Part shown: positions 18,375 to 26,669 of the stretch, one piece after another | Numbering within the stretch: the first letter of the stretch is position 1 | How the letters are laid out: every line of letters starts with the position of its first letter | Assembly: GCF_001580915.1 (NCBI RefSeq) | Contig: NZ_LHZQ01000217.1 | Span: forward strand, 1-64,000 | Direction of reading: 5' to 3' | DNA length: 64,000 bases | Source: Acetobacter tropicalis | GTDB lineage: Bacteria > Pseudomonadota > Alphaproteobacteria > Acetobacterales > Acetobacteraceae | The notes under the pieces: model-generated | Database searches by the model: none | What the model saw: the letters and a program-made list of their open reading frames with translations, nothing else | Told to the model about the DNA's origin: nothing | Translations under genes and position numbers: made by a program

Positions 18375-19673
18375 TCACGCCCCGACTATTTTCTTCACCT
18401 CATTAATCACCTGAGCGCCCGTAATCAGCCGGGAGCATTCAAACTGGCGAGGCGTGTTTTCATGCCGGGGGCACCACAGGAAATTGTGATGATCAAACCG
18501 CACCCTCACATCGTTCCAGCAGGAATTGCAGGTATGCCAGTTTATGACGCGGTAAGGGGTTGAGAACTCATTGTTCGGGTGGGTGAAGCCGGAAATCAGC
18601 ACAACCTGCGTGCCAGCCGCCCATGCCAACCACGCCAGGCCTGAGCTGGTGCCAATAAAGGCGGCAGCATGCCGCAACCAACGCGCCCGCTCGCTCAGGG
18701 GGCGATTACCCGTCTGATCTTCCGCGCCATGGGGAATATGATTCCACATAATACCGGCTCCGTGCACCGGCTTCTGGTCAATGCAGATCACGCGGTATCC
18801 TTTCCCTTTCAGGAAAGAAATCACTTCACTCCAGCCGGTGGGGTTGTTCCAGTATTTGCACTGCGTGCTGGCCTGCACGGCAATACAGACATACGGCTCG
18901 GGGATCGGCCTGCTCTCATCCTCCAACGTCAGACGCGCGGCTTCCTCATCGGGCGGGACACCCAGAATATAGGCGGCGGTGCGATGCAGGCCCACAAAAC
19001 GGAAATCCGTTGGCTGCTGGATACATTCTACATCATCAAAAAAAAGACCGATGCAGTAGATGGCATACGCCTTCTCGCACACGCCTTCCTTTCGGGCTTC
19101 CTCCGGTGTCATCAACCGCAGATTGGGATAAGCGTCTTTCAGCAAGGGGAGAATCAGGCCTGACAGCAGGCACGTCACGCGCGCGCCGTGTTGCTTGGCA
19201 AAACGTGAGACATAGGGAAACCACGCAAGCGTATCCCCCAACGTGCCCACGGGCAACTGAATGACCACATCCCGATCCCGGGCATCATATTCATGCTGGA
19301 AAACGAGGGTTTCCTCGCCTGTCGCACTGATATCCACCACTTCCAGACCAAAACGCACGAAGTAGCGCTTGGCAGACGAAATGAAGGCCCTTGTGTTTTC
19401 ATTCAGGAAAAGAATGTTCGCCGTATCAAGATCCCGCAACGTGATCCGCCATTTACCTTCCTGCCGCTGCGGCAGAAGAATACGCGCGCCACAATTGAAA
19501 TCGTAGAAAATACCGTTTCCGGCATCCAGAGCCGGTTTTTCGGCAGGTGCTACATAGGCGGGAGGCGCTTTGGCTTTTTCGTCCGGAGCGCTTCCTTGCG
19601 TCTGGGAGGCAGAGGAAACGATACCGTTTGGCTGCCCAGGTAAACCCTGTTGAATAGGTTGGGGTGTCGTCAC
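18375..19673 (-). CDS. Autotransporter strand-loop-strand O-heptosyltransferase (TibC/BAHT type)
   Basis: About 432 aa. 'QLPVGTLGDTLAWFPYV' (acceptor/sugar fold), 'YVCIAVQASTQCKYW', 'GTSSGLAWLAWAAG' and a C-terminal cluster of four cysteines, Cys382, Cys385, Cys401 and Cys413 by my count, match the iron-finger heptosyltransferases that glycosylate self-associating autotransporters. Start set at GTG 19673 with GGAG seven bases upstream: the open frame reaches 19766, but that start would lie inside the terminator at 19765-19801. No autotransporter gene is adjacent, so the acceptor protein is unknown; the Hint protein at 6523 is one conceivable substrate (inference). Confidence 0.85.
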   Translation of the reverse strand: MTTPQPIQQGLPGQPNGIVSSASQTQGSAPDEKAKAPPAYVAPAEKPALDAGNGIFYDFNCGARILLPQRQEGKWRITLRDLDTANILFLNENTRAFISSAKRYFVRFGLEVVDISATGEETLVFQHEYDARDRDVVIQLPVGTLGDTLAWFPYVSRFAKQHGARVTCLLSGLILPLLKDAYPNLRLMTPEEARKEGVCEKAYAIYCIGLFFDDVECIQQPTDFRFVGLHRTAAYILGVPPDEEAARLTLEDESRPIPEPYVCIAVQASTQCKYWNNPTGWSEVISFLKGKGYRVICIDQKPVHGAGIMWNHIPHGAEDQTGNRPLSERARWLRHAAAFIGTSSGLAWLAWAAGTQVVLISGFTHPNNEFSTPYRVINWHTCNSCWNDVRVRFDHHNFLWCPRHENTPRQFECSRLITGAQVINEVKKIVGA

Positions 19674-19764
19674 GTCTTTCTCCAGAACATAGACTTGCAA
19701 ACCACGCTTTTCTTCAGGCGCCAGGCGAACATCCATCAGGAGGGAGGCGGAAAATCCCTTATAC

Positions 19765-19801
19765 AAAAAAACCCGCCCGGTTTCCCGATGCGGGTTTTTT
19801 G
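19765..19801. terminator. Bidirectional intrinsic terminator
   Basis: Stem ACCCGC / GCGGGT flanked by A6 and T6. On the minus strand it ends the transcript of the small ORFs at 19839-20105; its presence argues against a 19766 start for the heptosyltransferase. Confidence 0.82.
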
Positions 19802-19838
19802 TAATCCTACCTTATCTTGCAACAAGGTCAGGCCATTT

Positions 19839-19952
19839 TTAGCCGCAGCACTTCTTCTTGCGGAAGAAATACACCACAGACGCAATCAGCCCAACCAGCA
19901 GCAGGCCGCGTACGCAGGGAGATTTGGGGCATTTTGACAAACACTTTGCCAT
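19839..19952 (-). CDS. Tiny cysteine-rich membrane protein, 37 aa
   Basis: ATG 19952 is preceded by AAGGA nine bases upstream. The product starts MAKCLSKCPKSPC, has one hydrophobic helix (about residues 16-30) and ends FFRKKKCCG, giving five cysteines in 37 residues. Its stop lies about 40 bp before the terminator at 19765-19801. Metal binding or a membrane-peptide role are possible but unproven. Confidence 0.6.
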   Translation of the reverse strand: MAKCLSKCPKSPCVRGLLLVGLIASVVYFFRKKKCCG

Positions 19953-19958
19953 ATCAGA

Positions 19959-20105
19959 CTATCCTTGCATTCTTTTTGCCTTCCAGAGGTCTGGAACGCT
20001 GGAAGGCAGAGTATCCCATAAACCCCGTGCCGTCATGCCACCAGAAGCATATTCCTGCTCTGTCACATGCCAGAGGCGCGCAACCTGCCCCTCTGGCCAC
20101 CCCAT
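19959..20105 (-). CDS. Possible small protein, 48 aa
   Basis: Starts MGWPEGQVARLWHVTEQ and ends WKAKRMQG; composition is protein-like. It lies 37 bp after the quinone oxidoreductase stop and 7 bp before the 37-aa ORF, whose ribosome site sits in its last codons. No good ribosome site of its own, hence moderate confidence. Confidence 0.42.
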   Translation of the reverse strand: MGWPEGQVARLWHVTEQEYASGGMTARGLWDTLPSSVPDLWKAKRMQG

Positions 20106-20142
20106 ATGAACCCGACACAGAACGGGAAAACAGGAAGCAGCT

Positions 20143-21132
20143 TTACACCACCAGAATGGTACTGCCCGTAGTCTTGCGAGATTCCAGCGCAACATGGGCA
20201 CGAGCGGCATCCGCCAACGCAAATTTCTGGCCAATGCTGGGCTTGAGCACGCCTTTTGCCAGCAGATCAAACAAAACGCTGGCCGAAGCCTGCAGCTCTT
20301 CCGGCTTGGCAATATAAGCCCCAAGAGAAGGCCGGGTCAGGTAAAGGCTGCCATGGGCGGCCAATGTACCAACATCCACCCCCGTAACCGGGCCGGACGC
20401 ATTGCCATAGCTGACCATCAGCCCACGTGGCGCCAGACAGTTCAGGCTGGCTTCAAACGTATCCCGGCCAATGCTGTCATACACCACGGGCACCATGGCG
20501 CCTTCTGTCAGGTCCCGCACACGGTCGGCCAGGTGATCAGTGCCCACCAGCACGTCCGCCGCCCCGCAGGATTTAGCCAGTTCTGCCTTTTCCGGTGTAG
20601 AAGTTACACCAATGACATGCGCCCCAAGGTGCCTGCCCCACTGGCATAGCAACTGCCCCACGCCCCCGGCGGCGGCATACACCAGAATAGACTGGCCTTT
20701 TTTGACATCATACACCTGCCGCAACAGCATATGAGCGGAAAGCCCGCGCAACGTAATGGCGGCGGCGGTTTCAAAACTCACAGCCTCTGGCAGAGCCACA
20801 AGCCGGTCCGCCGCGATAGTGCGGTAGCGGGCATAACTGCCCAGTACGCCAGCATAAGCCACCCGCATACCGGGGGAGACGCTGTTCACGCCCTCGCCCA
20901 CGGCTTCTACCACCCCGGCCCCTTCCATACCTGGAACGGCAGGAAAGGAGGGATATTTGTACAGGCCGGAGCGGAAATACGTATCAATGAAGTTCACGCC
21001 TATGGCCTCCTGCCGCAGCAGCACCTCCCCCTTTGCAGGTTTGGGCACAGGCAGGGTTTCAGCCTGAAGCACTTCCGGGCCACCCGTTTTGTGAACCCGT
21101 ATCACCGTATTGGTTTCAGTCACCATAACCAT
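20143..21132 (-). CDS. NADPH:quinone oxidoreductase (QorA-type, zinc-independent MDR)
   Basis: 329 aa. 'EAIGVNFIDTYFRSGLYK' and 'LPAVPGMEGAGVV'-like block, then 'ILVYAAAGGVGQLLCQWG', the AAxGGVG nucleotide loop of the QOR branch that prefers NADPH. No zinc-ligand cysteines are present. Catalyses one-electron or two-electron reduction of quinones. AGGAG lies upstream of two nearby ATGs (21132 and 21126), so the exact start is open by two codons. Followed by two tiny ORFs on the same strand. Confidence 0.92.
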   Translation of the reverse strand: MVMVTETNTVIRVHKTGGPEVLQAETLPVPKPAKGEVLLRQEAIGVNFIDTYFRSGLYKYPSFPAVPGMEGAGVVEAVGEGVNSVSPGMRVAYAGVLGSYARYRTIAADRLVALPEAVSFETAAAITLRGLSAHMLLRQVYDVKKGQSILVYAAAGGVGQLLCQWGRHLGAHVIGVTSTPEKAELAKSCGAADVLVGTDHLADRVRDLTEGAMVPVVYDSIGRDTFEASLNCLAPRGLMVSYGNASGPVTGVDVGTLAAHGSLYLTRPSLGAYIAKPEELQASASVLFDLLAKGVLKPSIGQKFALADAARAHVALESRKTTGSTILVV

Positions 21133-21259
21133 CAGACTCCTGTGTTATGCACGCGCGGCAATGCGCCATCCTGCCAGAAAAACGCAGAAGGAGCGCAAAC
21201 AATCACATGAGAAAAAGAAGCCCGGCTCCCCCTACACCGCTGCTGCCTGTGCGGAGGAC

Positions 21260-22285
21260 TCAGGAGCGATCCGCGTCATCTTCTCCCAGAAGGCGGATAA
21301 GGGAGATCAGGTCCGTGCGCAGAATATGCACGGCAAAGCGGATGATCTCATCATCAATCCCCTCTTCCGTGGGCAGGGCGGTAATCACCCCGGCGGCCAC
21401 GCGGTATTCCTCACCAGAGCGGGTCACAGCCTCGCTCTCGCACCGGATGATAATCCACTCAAAGCCGCGCATCATGCCAGCGCTCAGGGCTGCCGCTGTC
21501 TCACGGGAAACGGTCGTGTTTTGCCCGCCAGCCCGCAGAATGGCGCGGGCCACCACCAGCGTATCCATCTGCAACTGACGCAATGCCTTGGGCAAAGCCG
21601 CCAGCATGGGGTCACGCTGTTCAAGGGGCCGCCAGCGCTCGCGCCGGGCTTCCTCAACCGCAGCCTGCACCTTGCGCAAGGCGGCTGCGCCCTCATCATT
21701 CAGGTCCTGAATACCCAGCCAGTCAATGTCCCTGTTACGGGCGTGGTCAAGAATATCCACAATCTTGCGCACGGTGGCCGCCGCATTGCGGAAGGCATCC
21801 CGCCGGGCCTGCTCATGCAGCACAACATAAGAAACCAGCATGGAGACGCCCACGCCAATCAGAATGGACAGCACACGCTCCACAGGCCGCAGATAAGGAT
21901 CATCCTGCGTGGGGAAGAGTGTTGCGATCATGAGCGTGACCACCGCCATGCGCGTGTTGGGCCGCCAGGAGGCAAGCACCGCCAACGGCACGAACGCAAC
22001 CGCGAACGATTGCCACAACGGCCAGTGGAACATCAGCAGGGTAATAGGCAGAATGCTGACAGTCGCGCCAATCAGCGTGCCCACCATCTGGTAACGCCCG
22101 CTGGAGAGCGTTTCCGTAATGCTGCTCTGGGTGACAATCACGGATGTGATCAGCGCCCAGCCCGGTTCCTGAAGGTTGGTCAGCCACGCCACCAGCCCGG
22201 AAAGTCCGACTGAAACCAGCAGCCGGATGGTCTGCCGCGCCGTGGGATTATTCAGCCACGGCGCGGCAAAAAGAAATGACGCCAT
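21260..22285 (-). CDS. FUSC-family membrane protein (aromatic acid exporter/YccS-like)
   Basis: 341 aa. Six hydrophobic segments in the first 165 residues, including 'WALITSVIVTQSSITETLSSG' style repeat region and 'MAVVTLMIATLFP', then a cytoplasmic tail with coiled-coil character. This is half of the usual two-part FUSC layout and fits short FUSC proteins. Probable efflux of organic acids; substrate unknown. Stop lies 25 bp from the degP gene end region on the same strand, so it could be read from the degP transcript in part (degP ends 22311, this gene starts 22285). Confidence 0.8.
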   Translation of the reverse strand: MASFLFAAPWLNNPTARQTIRLLVSVGLSGLVAWLTNLQEPGWALITSVIVTQSSITETLSSGRYQMVGTLIGATVSILPITLLMFHWPLWQSFAVAFVPLAVLASWRPNTRMAVVTLMIATLFPTQDDPYLRPVERVLSILIGVGVSMLVSYVVLHEQARRDAFRNAAATVRKIVDILDHARNRDIDWLGIQDLNDEGAAALRKVQAAVEEARRERWRPLEQRDPMLAALPKALRQLQMDTLVVARAILRAGGQNTTVSRETAAALSAGMMRGFEWIIIRCESEAVTRSGEEYRVAAGVITALPTEEGIDDEIIRFAVHILRTDLISLIRLLGEDDADRS

Positions 22286-22310
22286 ACGCGGAGGACCTAA
22301 ACCTTACGGC

Positions 22311-23888
22311 TCAAGGCGTATCATCACCCGTCAACGGGAAAGGAACCCAGCGCAGGCCATCGGCATCATGCACCAGAAGCAGGATGGATTTCTTCTTGGC
22401 TTTCTGCGCTGCCTCTATCCGTTTTTTCAGATCTGCCGGGCTGATGACTTCCGCCTGCTGCACTTCCGTCACCACATCGCCTTCCTTCAGGCCACGGTCA
22501 GACGCAAGACCACCATCCTTGACGGAGGTAACCACCACACCTTTCTGGGCGGCGGGCAAATTGTATTTCTGGCGCGCAGCCGCATCCAGCGCGCCCACGG
22601 CAAACCCGAGCGTGGACAGGCTGACTTCTGCACTGCTTTTGGTGGCGGGAGCCGGTTTCTTTTCCGGCTCAGCCGCGGGCTCGGGCAACGCGCCAATGGT
22701 CACGGGCACATCAATGGTCTTGCCATGACGCCACACACCCAGATGCGCCACCGTGCCAACCGGCAACTGGGCGGAAAGCCGGGGCAGCGCTTTGCCTTCA
22801 ATGGGGTGGCCATCAAGGGATTGAATAACATCACCCGTCTGCAACTTGGCTTTAGCGGCGGGGCCATCCTTTTCCACCCCGGCCACCAGCGCGCCACGGG
22901 CGGGGGTCAGGTTCAGGCCATCGGCAATGTCCTGCGTCACGTTCTGGATGCGTACCCCCAGCCAGCCACGGGAGACTTTGCCGGTCTTGCGCAGTTGCTC
23001 GATAATGCCCTGTGCCTCACTGGCCGGAATGGAGAACCCGATCCCGACAGAGCCGCCGGAGGGCGAATAGATGGCGGTGTTCACGCCAATCACATTGCCA
23101 TCCATATCAAACAGCGGACCACCGGAGTTACCCTTGTTGATGGGCGCATCCGTCTGGATGAAATCATCATACGGGCCCTGATCAATATTCCGCCCGCGTG
23201 AGGAAATGATCCCCGCCGTCACCGTGCCGGAAAGGCCGAACGGGTTGCCAATCGCCAGCACCCAGTCCCCCACGCGGCGTTTGTCACTATCGCCAAAATG
23301 CACGGCGGGCAGCGGCTTCTTGCTATCCACTTTCAGCAGGGCCAGATCGGTCCGGTCATCATGCCCCACGGCACGGGCAGTCAGCACCGTATTGTCCTGC
23401 AAGGTGACGGTAATCTTGTCCGCATGGCGGATCACATGGTTGTTGGTCACAATGTAACCGGCGGGATCAATAATAAAGCCGGACCCCAGCGCCTGCATGC
23501 GGCGCGGCGGCGCGTCCGGGCTGTTCTGCCGGTTCATGAAATCATGAAAAAACTTCTCGAACGGGGAGCCCTGCGGAAAATTGGGCATTTGGGGAAGCTG
23601 GTCTTCTCCATCGCCGTCCTCATCATCGTCATCATCGCCGCTCTTGACCGTCTGGGTTGTGGAAACATTCACAACCGCAGGCAGCAGGCGGGCAGCAAGA
23701 TCTGCAAAGCTGTCTGGCACCCCACGCGCCACGCCCGCCACGGCGGAAGGTGCTGCGGGAGCAGGTGCCGGCACACTGGCTGGCACGGCAGCAGACCCTG
23801 CGGCCCATGCGGAGGCCGAGCCGGAAACCCCGGCCAGCAGCAGGCAGGAGAGAGAACCGGCGCAAAGGAGATGAACGGGCAGACGCAT
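22311..23888 (-). CDS. degP: Do-like periplasmic serine protease
   Basis: 525 aa from ATG 23888. Signal peptide ends near 'ASAWAAG'. The trypsin-like catalytic triad is visible: His in 'VTNNHVIRH' (about residue 150), Asp in 'DRTDLALLKV' (about 180) and Ser in 'NKGNSGGPL' (about 253). Two PDZ domains follow ('GWLGVRIQNV' and 'GLASDRGLKEGDVV'). An Asp/Glu stretch lies before the protease domain. Periplasmic quality control by degradation and chaperoning. FUSC gene follows 25 bp downstream. Confidence 0.95.
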   Translation of the reverse strand: MRLPVHLLCAGSLSCLLLAGVSGSASAWAAGSAAVPASVPAPAPAAPSAVAGVARGVPDSFADLAARLLPAVVNVSTTQTVKSGDDDDDEDGDGEDQLPQMPNFPQGSPFEKFFHDFMNRQNSPDAPPRRMQALGSGFIIDPAGYIVTNNHVIRHADKITVTLQDNTVLTARAVGHDDRTDLALLKVDSKKPLPAVHFGDSDKRRVGDWVLAIGNPFGLSGTVTAGIISSRGRNIDQGPYDDFIQTDAPINKGNSGGPLFDMDGNVIGVNTAIYSPSGGSVGIGFSIPASEAQGIIEQLRKTGKVSRGWLGVRIQNVTQDIADGLNLTPARGALVAGVEKDGPAAKAKLQTGDVIQSLDGHPIEGKALPRLSAQLPVGTVAHLGVWRHGKTIDVPVTIGALPEPAAEPEKKPAPATKSSAEVSLSTLGFAVGALDAAARQKYNLPAAQKGVVVTSVKDGGLASDRGLKEGDVVTEVQQAEVISPADLKKRIEAAQKAKKKSILLLVHDADGLRWVPFPLTGDDTP

Positions 23889-24238
23889 GGGCGAAGTCAC
23901 TCTCAATAGTCAGAAAAACAGAGCAGAGTATTGCTCTATCGCACGATCACGGCGGAACGTCAGCCTGTTTCACAAAAGCGGCCAGAGCACGGCAGAGGGC
24001 GCCACATTCTCAAGAAAACGCTGGTGAGAGTCTGTTTGAAGGGGCAGCAGATAACGCTGGCGGCGAATGTCTCAGACTGACACGGCATGTTTGCAAGCAT
24101 ACCGAGAAAGCAGGACGTGAAAATCCACCACCTTCTCTTCACACAAAATCTTGCCAAACCGCCCTGACAGGCTTTCCAAACGGCCTCTCAGGCCAGCACT
24201 CCCCTGCCACGCACCCCCCTCATCCCGGCGGGAACCTG
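23889..24238. other. Intergenic interval upstream of degP
   Basis: No gene supported. Contains the degP promoter region on the minus strand, with an inverted repeat AGAGCA / TGCTCT at about 23921-23938 close to the start. The rest shows nothing I can name. Confidence 0.4.
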
Positions 24239-24292
24239 TGGCTCTATGGCTCTATGGCTCTATGGCTCTATGGCTCTATGGCTCTATGGCTC
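24239..24292. repeat. Tandem repeat, 8-bp unit x6.5
   Basis: Six perfect copies of GCTCTATG (24241-24288) plus GCTC. The array overlaps the 3' end of the minus-strand SGNH hydrolase gene: the last residues AIEP and the stop are made of repeat sequence. Because the stop falls in the second unit read, copy number change outside it would not alter the protein; loss of nearly the whole array would. Confidence 0.93.
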
Positions 24293-25142
24293 GGGTCTGC
24301 GCCATACCGGCGAGCGTCAAGACCCAGTCCGCCACCGCCTGCCCCAGCAGCCGGTATCCGAAATCATACATATGTACCCCATCAGGCGACAGATCCTCCC
24401 GCCCTACGCCAAGCTCTTTTCCCCACGCATGCATGCGGGCCAGACGGGGGAACACAGGCAGATGCAACGCCTGCCCCATGGCATGCACCGCCGCCTGAAA
24501 CGCTGGGGCGGCAGGACATTCATCCAGCAGGCGGCACCATTGCAGGTCCATCAGCGCAACATCCGCGCCAGTGGCACAGATTGTCTGCAAATCCTGCCGG
24601 GTCATGTCCTCAAAGCGGGATAAGGGCACGCCGGTCAACGGATCATTCACACCGCCCTGCCAGATCACCAGATCGGGCTGATCAGCCAGAACAGCGGGCA
24701 ACCGGGCCTGCATTTCCGCCGCTCCCTGCCCGCCAATACCGCGATTGATCACCGTAAGGCCGCCAGAAGCGTATGGCCGGATGCAGGTTTCAAACACCCC
24801 GGCATAGCTGGTGGCGGGTGAGGAAGCCCCCACGCCTTCTGTTGTGGACGAACCGAAGAGCGTCACCCGCAGCGGCTCCGCCGCCAGCAGCTTTTGACGG
24901 ACACGAGGCAAGCGCACCGCTGCTATCCCTTCCTCGCTAGGGGAAGCGCCGCCGGAAAACGCCACCTGATCTCTGTGAGACGCTTCATGCGCTGAGCCTC
25001 CGGGTTTTCCCGCGCCCAGACCGGAAACACCACCAGAGCGGCCTTGCGCATCCCTTTTGGTATCCGGGCTCGTCTGCTCCTTCGCCTGCCCGACGGCATC
25101 TCCGGCAGGCAGCCCGTCTCTATGGTTCTCATGCTGCGCCAT
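24276..25142 (-). CDS. SGNH-family hydrolase with low-complexity head
   Basis: 288 aa. Residues 1-60 are charged and repetitive, without a signal sequence. The SGNH domain follows: 'VTLFGSSTTEGVG' (nucleophile Ser), 'NRGIGGQGA', 'IWQGGVND' (Asn block) and 'LSPDGVHMYDFG' (Asp-His). ATG 25142 has AAGGGA eight bases upstream. Substrate unknown; cytoplasmic or non-classically exported. Downstream neighbour of opgC on the same strand, 150 bp apart, hinting at a carbohydrate or glucan context. Confidence 0.82.
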   Translation of the reverse strand: MAQHENHRDGLPAGDAVGQAKEQTSPDTKRDAQGRSGGVSGLGAGKPGGSAHEASHRDQVAFSGGASPSEEGIAAVRLPRVRQKLLAAEPLRVTLFGSSTTEGVGASSPATSYAGVFETCIRPYASGGLTVINRGIGGQGAAEMQARLPAVLADQPDLVIWQGGVNDPLTGVPLSRFEDMTRQDLQTICATGADVALMDLQWCRLLDECPAAPAFQAAVHAMGQALHLPVFPRLARMHAWGKELGVGREDLSPDGVHMYDFGYRLLGQAVADWVLTLAGMAQTRAIEP

Positions 25143-25295
25143 CAGATCTGTCCCTTCTTCTCGCGTCTTATGTCTGCCCCATCCTCAGACGTATCTGCTC
25201 CTGTTGCTGTCTATATCTGCACAGCCTTCAGTTCAGCCCCTTTCTGGTGCGGCATTTCCCGCCTGATGTGTGGGACCGTCTGCGCGCATCGTGCT

Positions 25296-26474
25296 TCAGG
25301 CTTTGGCAGCGGCCAATTTCTTGGCTTTGCGGTAATTATCCAGCCATGCAGCCAATGCGAACAGAATGCTCAATCCGGTCACGTTCACCACCACCTGCAA
25401 CAGCCAGCCATCGCCAAAGGTGTTGAAAATCAGCCGCGCATACAGATCAAGCAGCGTACCCACCACAAAGATTTCCAGAGAATGACGGCCTACGCGGGCC
25501 AGCAACTGTCCGGTTGTGGAGTCCGCTGCCCATTTACGGGCCCTGGGGGAAGACTGCACCAGATAGAAAATAGCCATCACATCCAGCAATCGGAACGGAG
25601 ACAGCCAGCTTTTTTCCGGCATGATCATGCTGCCAAAGGGCCGCAGGTCCGGCAGGTGCCATTGTGCCCACGGAAACGCCTGCAGGGCGGAGAAGACCAG
25701 ATACAGGATGCAACAGCCTGCCAGCAGGTCCAACCGTGGAAAATCCGCGCCTCGCCGCTCTGTCTCCGCCGAGGCCGAAACCCCCAGCGCAAACAGGAAC
25801 TGCCATGCAAACGGATTGAAATACCAGCCGTCCGGGTCCAGCCAGTTGGGAAAGTTCAGGCCGGGGTCCAGATTGACCAGCATCCACAACGCCCCGGAGA
25901 GCAGCAACGCCAGAGAACGATGCACCCGCATGAGCAGGTAAAACACCGGAAAGCCCCCCAGCAGCACAATATAAAGCGGTAGAATGTTCAGGTTGCTGGG
26001 CAGCGCATCAAACATCATGACACGCCACACCCAGTTGAGCCCGTGCGCCAGTTCAGGCTCCAGAAAATCCACGGGCACAGGCGTATAATGCCGCCACATA
26101 CGGATGCTGAGCACGGACACCACCACCATCAGGGTCTGCCCGATATAAAGCTGCACACACCGGCGGAAAATGCGCTTGAGGCACCCCACGGTGCCATATT
26201 TTCGGAACCCGCGCCCGTAGGCCAGCCAGGATGCATATCCTGCCAGCAGCACGAACACCTCCGCCGCATCGGCAAAGCCGATATTACGCATGGTGAAGCG
26301 GTTGAGCAGGCTTTGAGGAATGTGATCCACAAACATCATCAGCAAAGCCACACCGCGCATGGCGTCAATCCGGTGATCCCGCCCAGCACTTATTCCTGAT
26401 GCGGGGCGGGCTGGTTTGATGGCCGGTGCTGCTGGTGTCTGCTCTGCGCCCTGAGTGTCCGGCTGTGCAGTCAT
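25296..26474 (-). CDS. opgC: OpgC-family membrane acyltransferase
   Basis: About 392 aa. After a Pro/Ala-rich head, 'DHRIDAMRGVALLMMFVDHIPQSLL' is the OpgC signature, followed by about ten hydrophobic segments. OpgC proteins transfer succinyl groups to osmoregulated periplasmic glucans. ATG 26474 is taken; the frame also opens at 26507 and neither has a strong ribosome site. Divergent from mrp. Confidence 0.88.
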   Translation of the reverse strand: MTAQPDTQGAEQTPAAPAIKPARPASGISAGRDHRIDAMRGVALLMMFVDHIPQSLLNRFTMRNIGFADAAEVFVLLAGYASWLAYGRGFRKYGTVGCLKRIFRRCVQLYIGQTLMVVVSVLSIRMWRHYTPVPVDFLEPELAHGLNWVWRVMMFDALPSNLNILPLYIVLLGGFPVFYLLMRVHRSLALLLSGALWMLVNLDPGLNFPNWLDPDGWYFNPFAWQFLFALGVSASAETERRGADFPRLDLLAGCCILYLVFSALQAFPWAQWHLPDLRPFGSMIMPEKSWLSPFRLLDVMAIFYLVQSSPRARKWAADSTTGQLLARVGRHSLEIFVVGTLLDLYARLIFNTFGDGWLLQVVVNVTGLSILFALAAWLDNYRKAKKLAAAKA

Positions 26475-26669
26475 GGTAAGGAAGCTGGCCCCTTTAATGC
26501 GGATCATGATAAAGCCAGTATGGTCAGGTGGCCTTTCTTCCTGCCTTCTTTACGCGTTCTGCCTTGCAGAACAAAGCGCCAAAGCCACTTTATCCCCTTG
26601 ACGGACCCTGCGCGTTGCTGTTGCCAACACGGCACGCACCGCTTCTTGTTGCAGATCAGGACAAAACCA

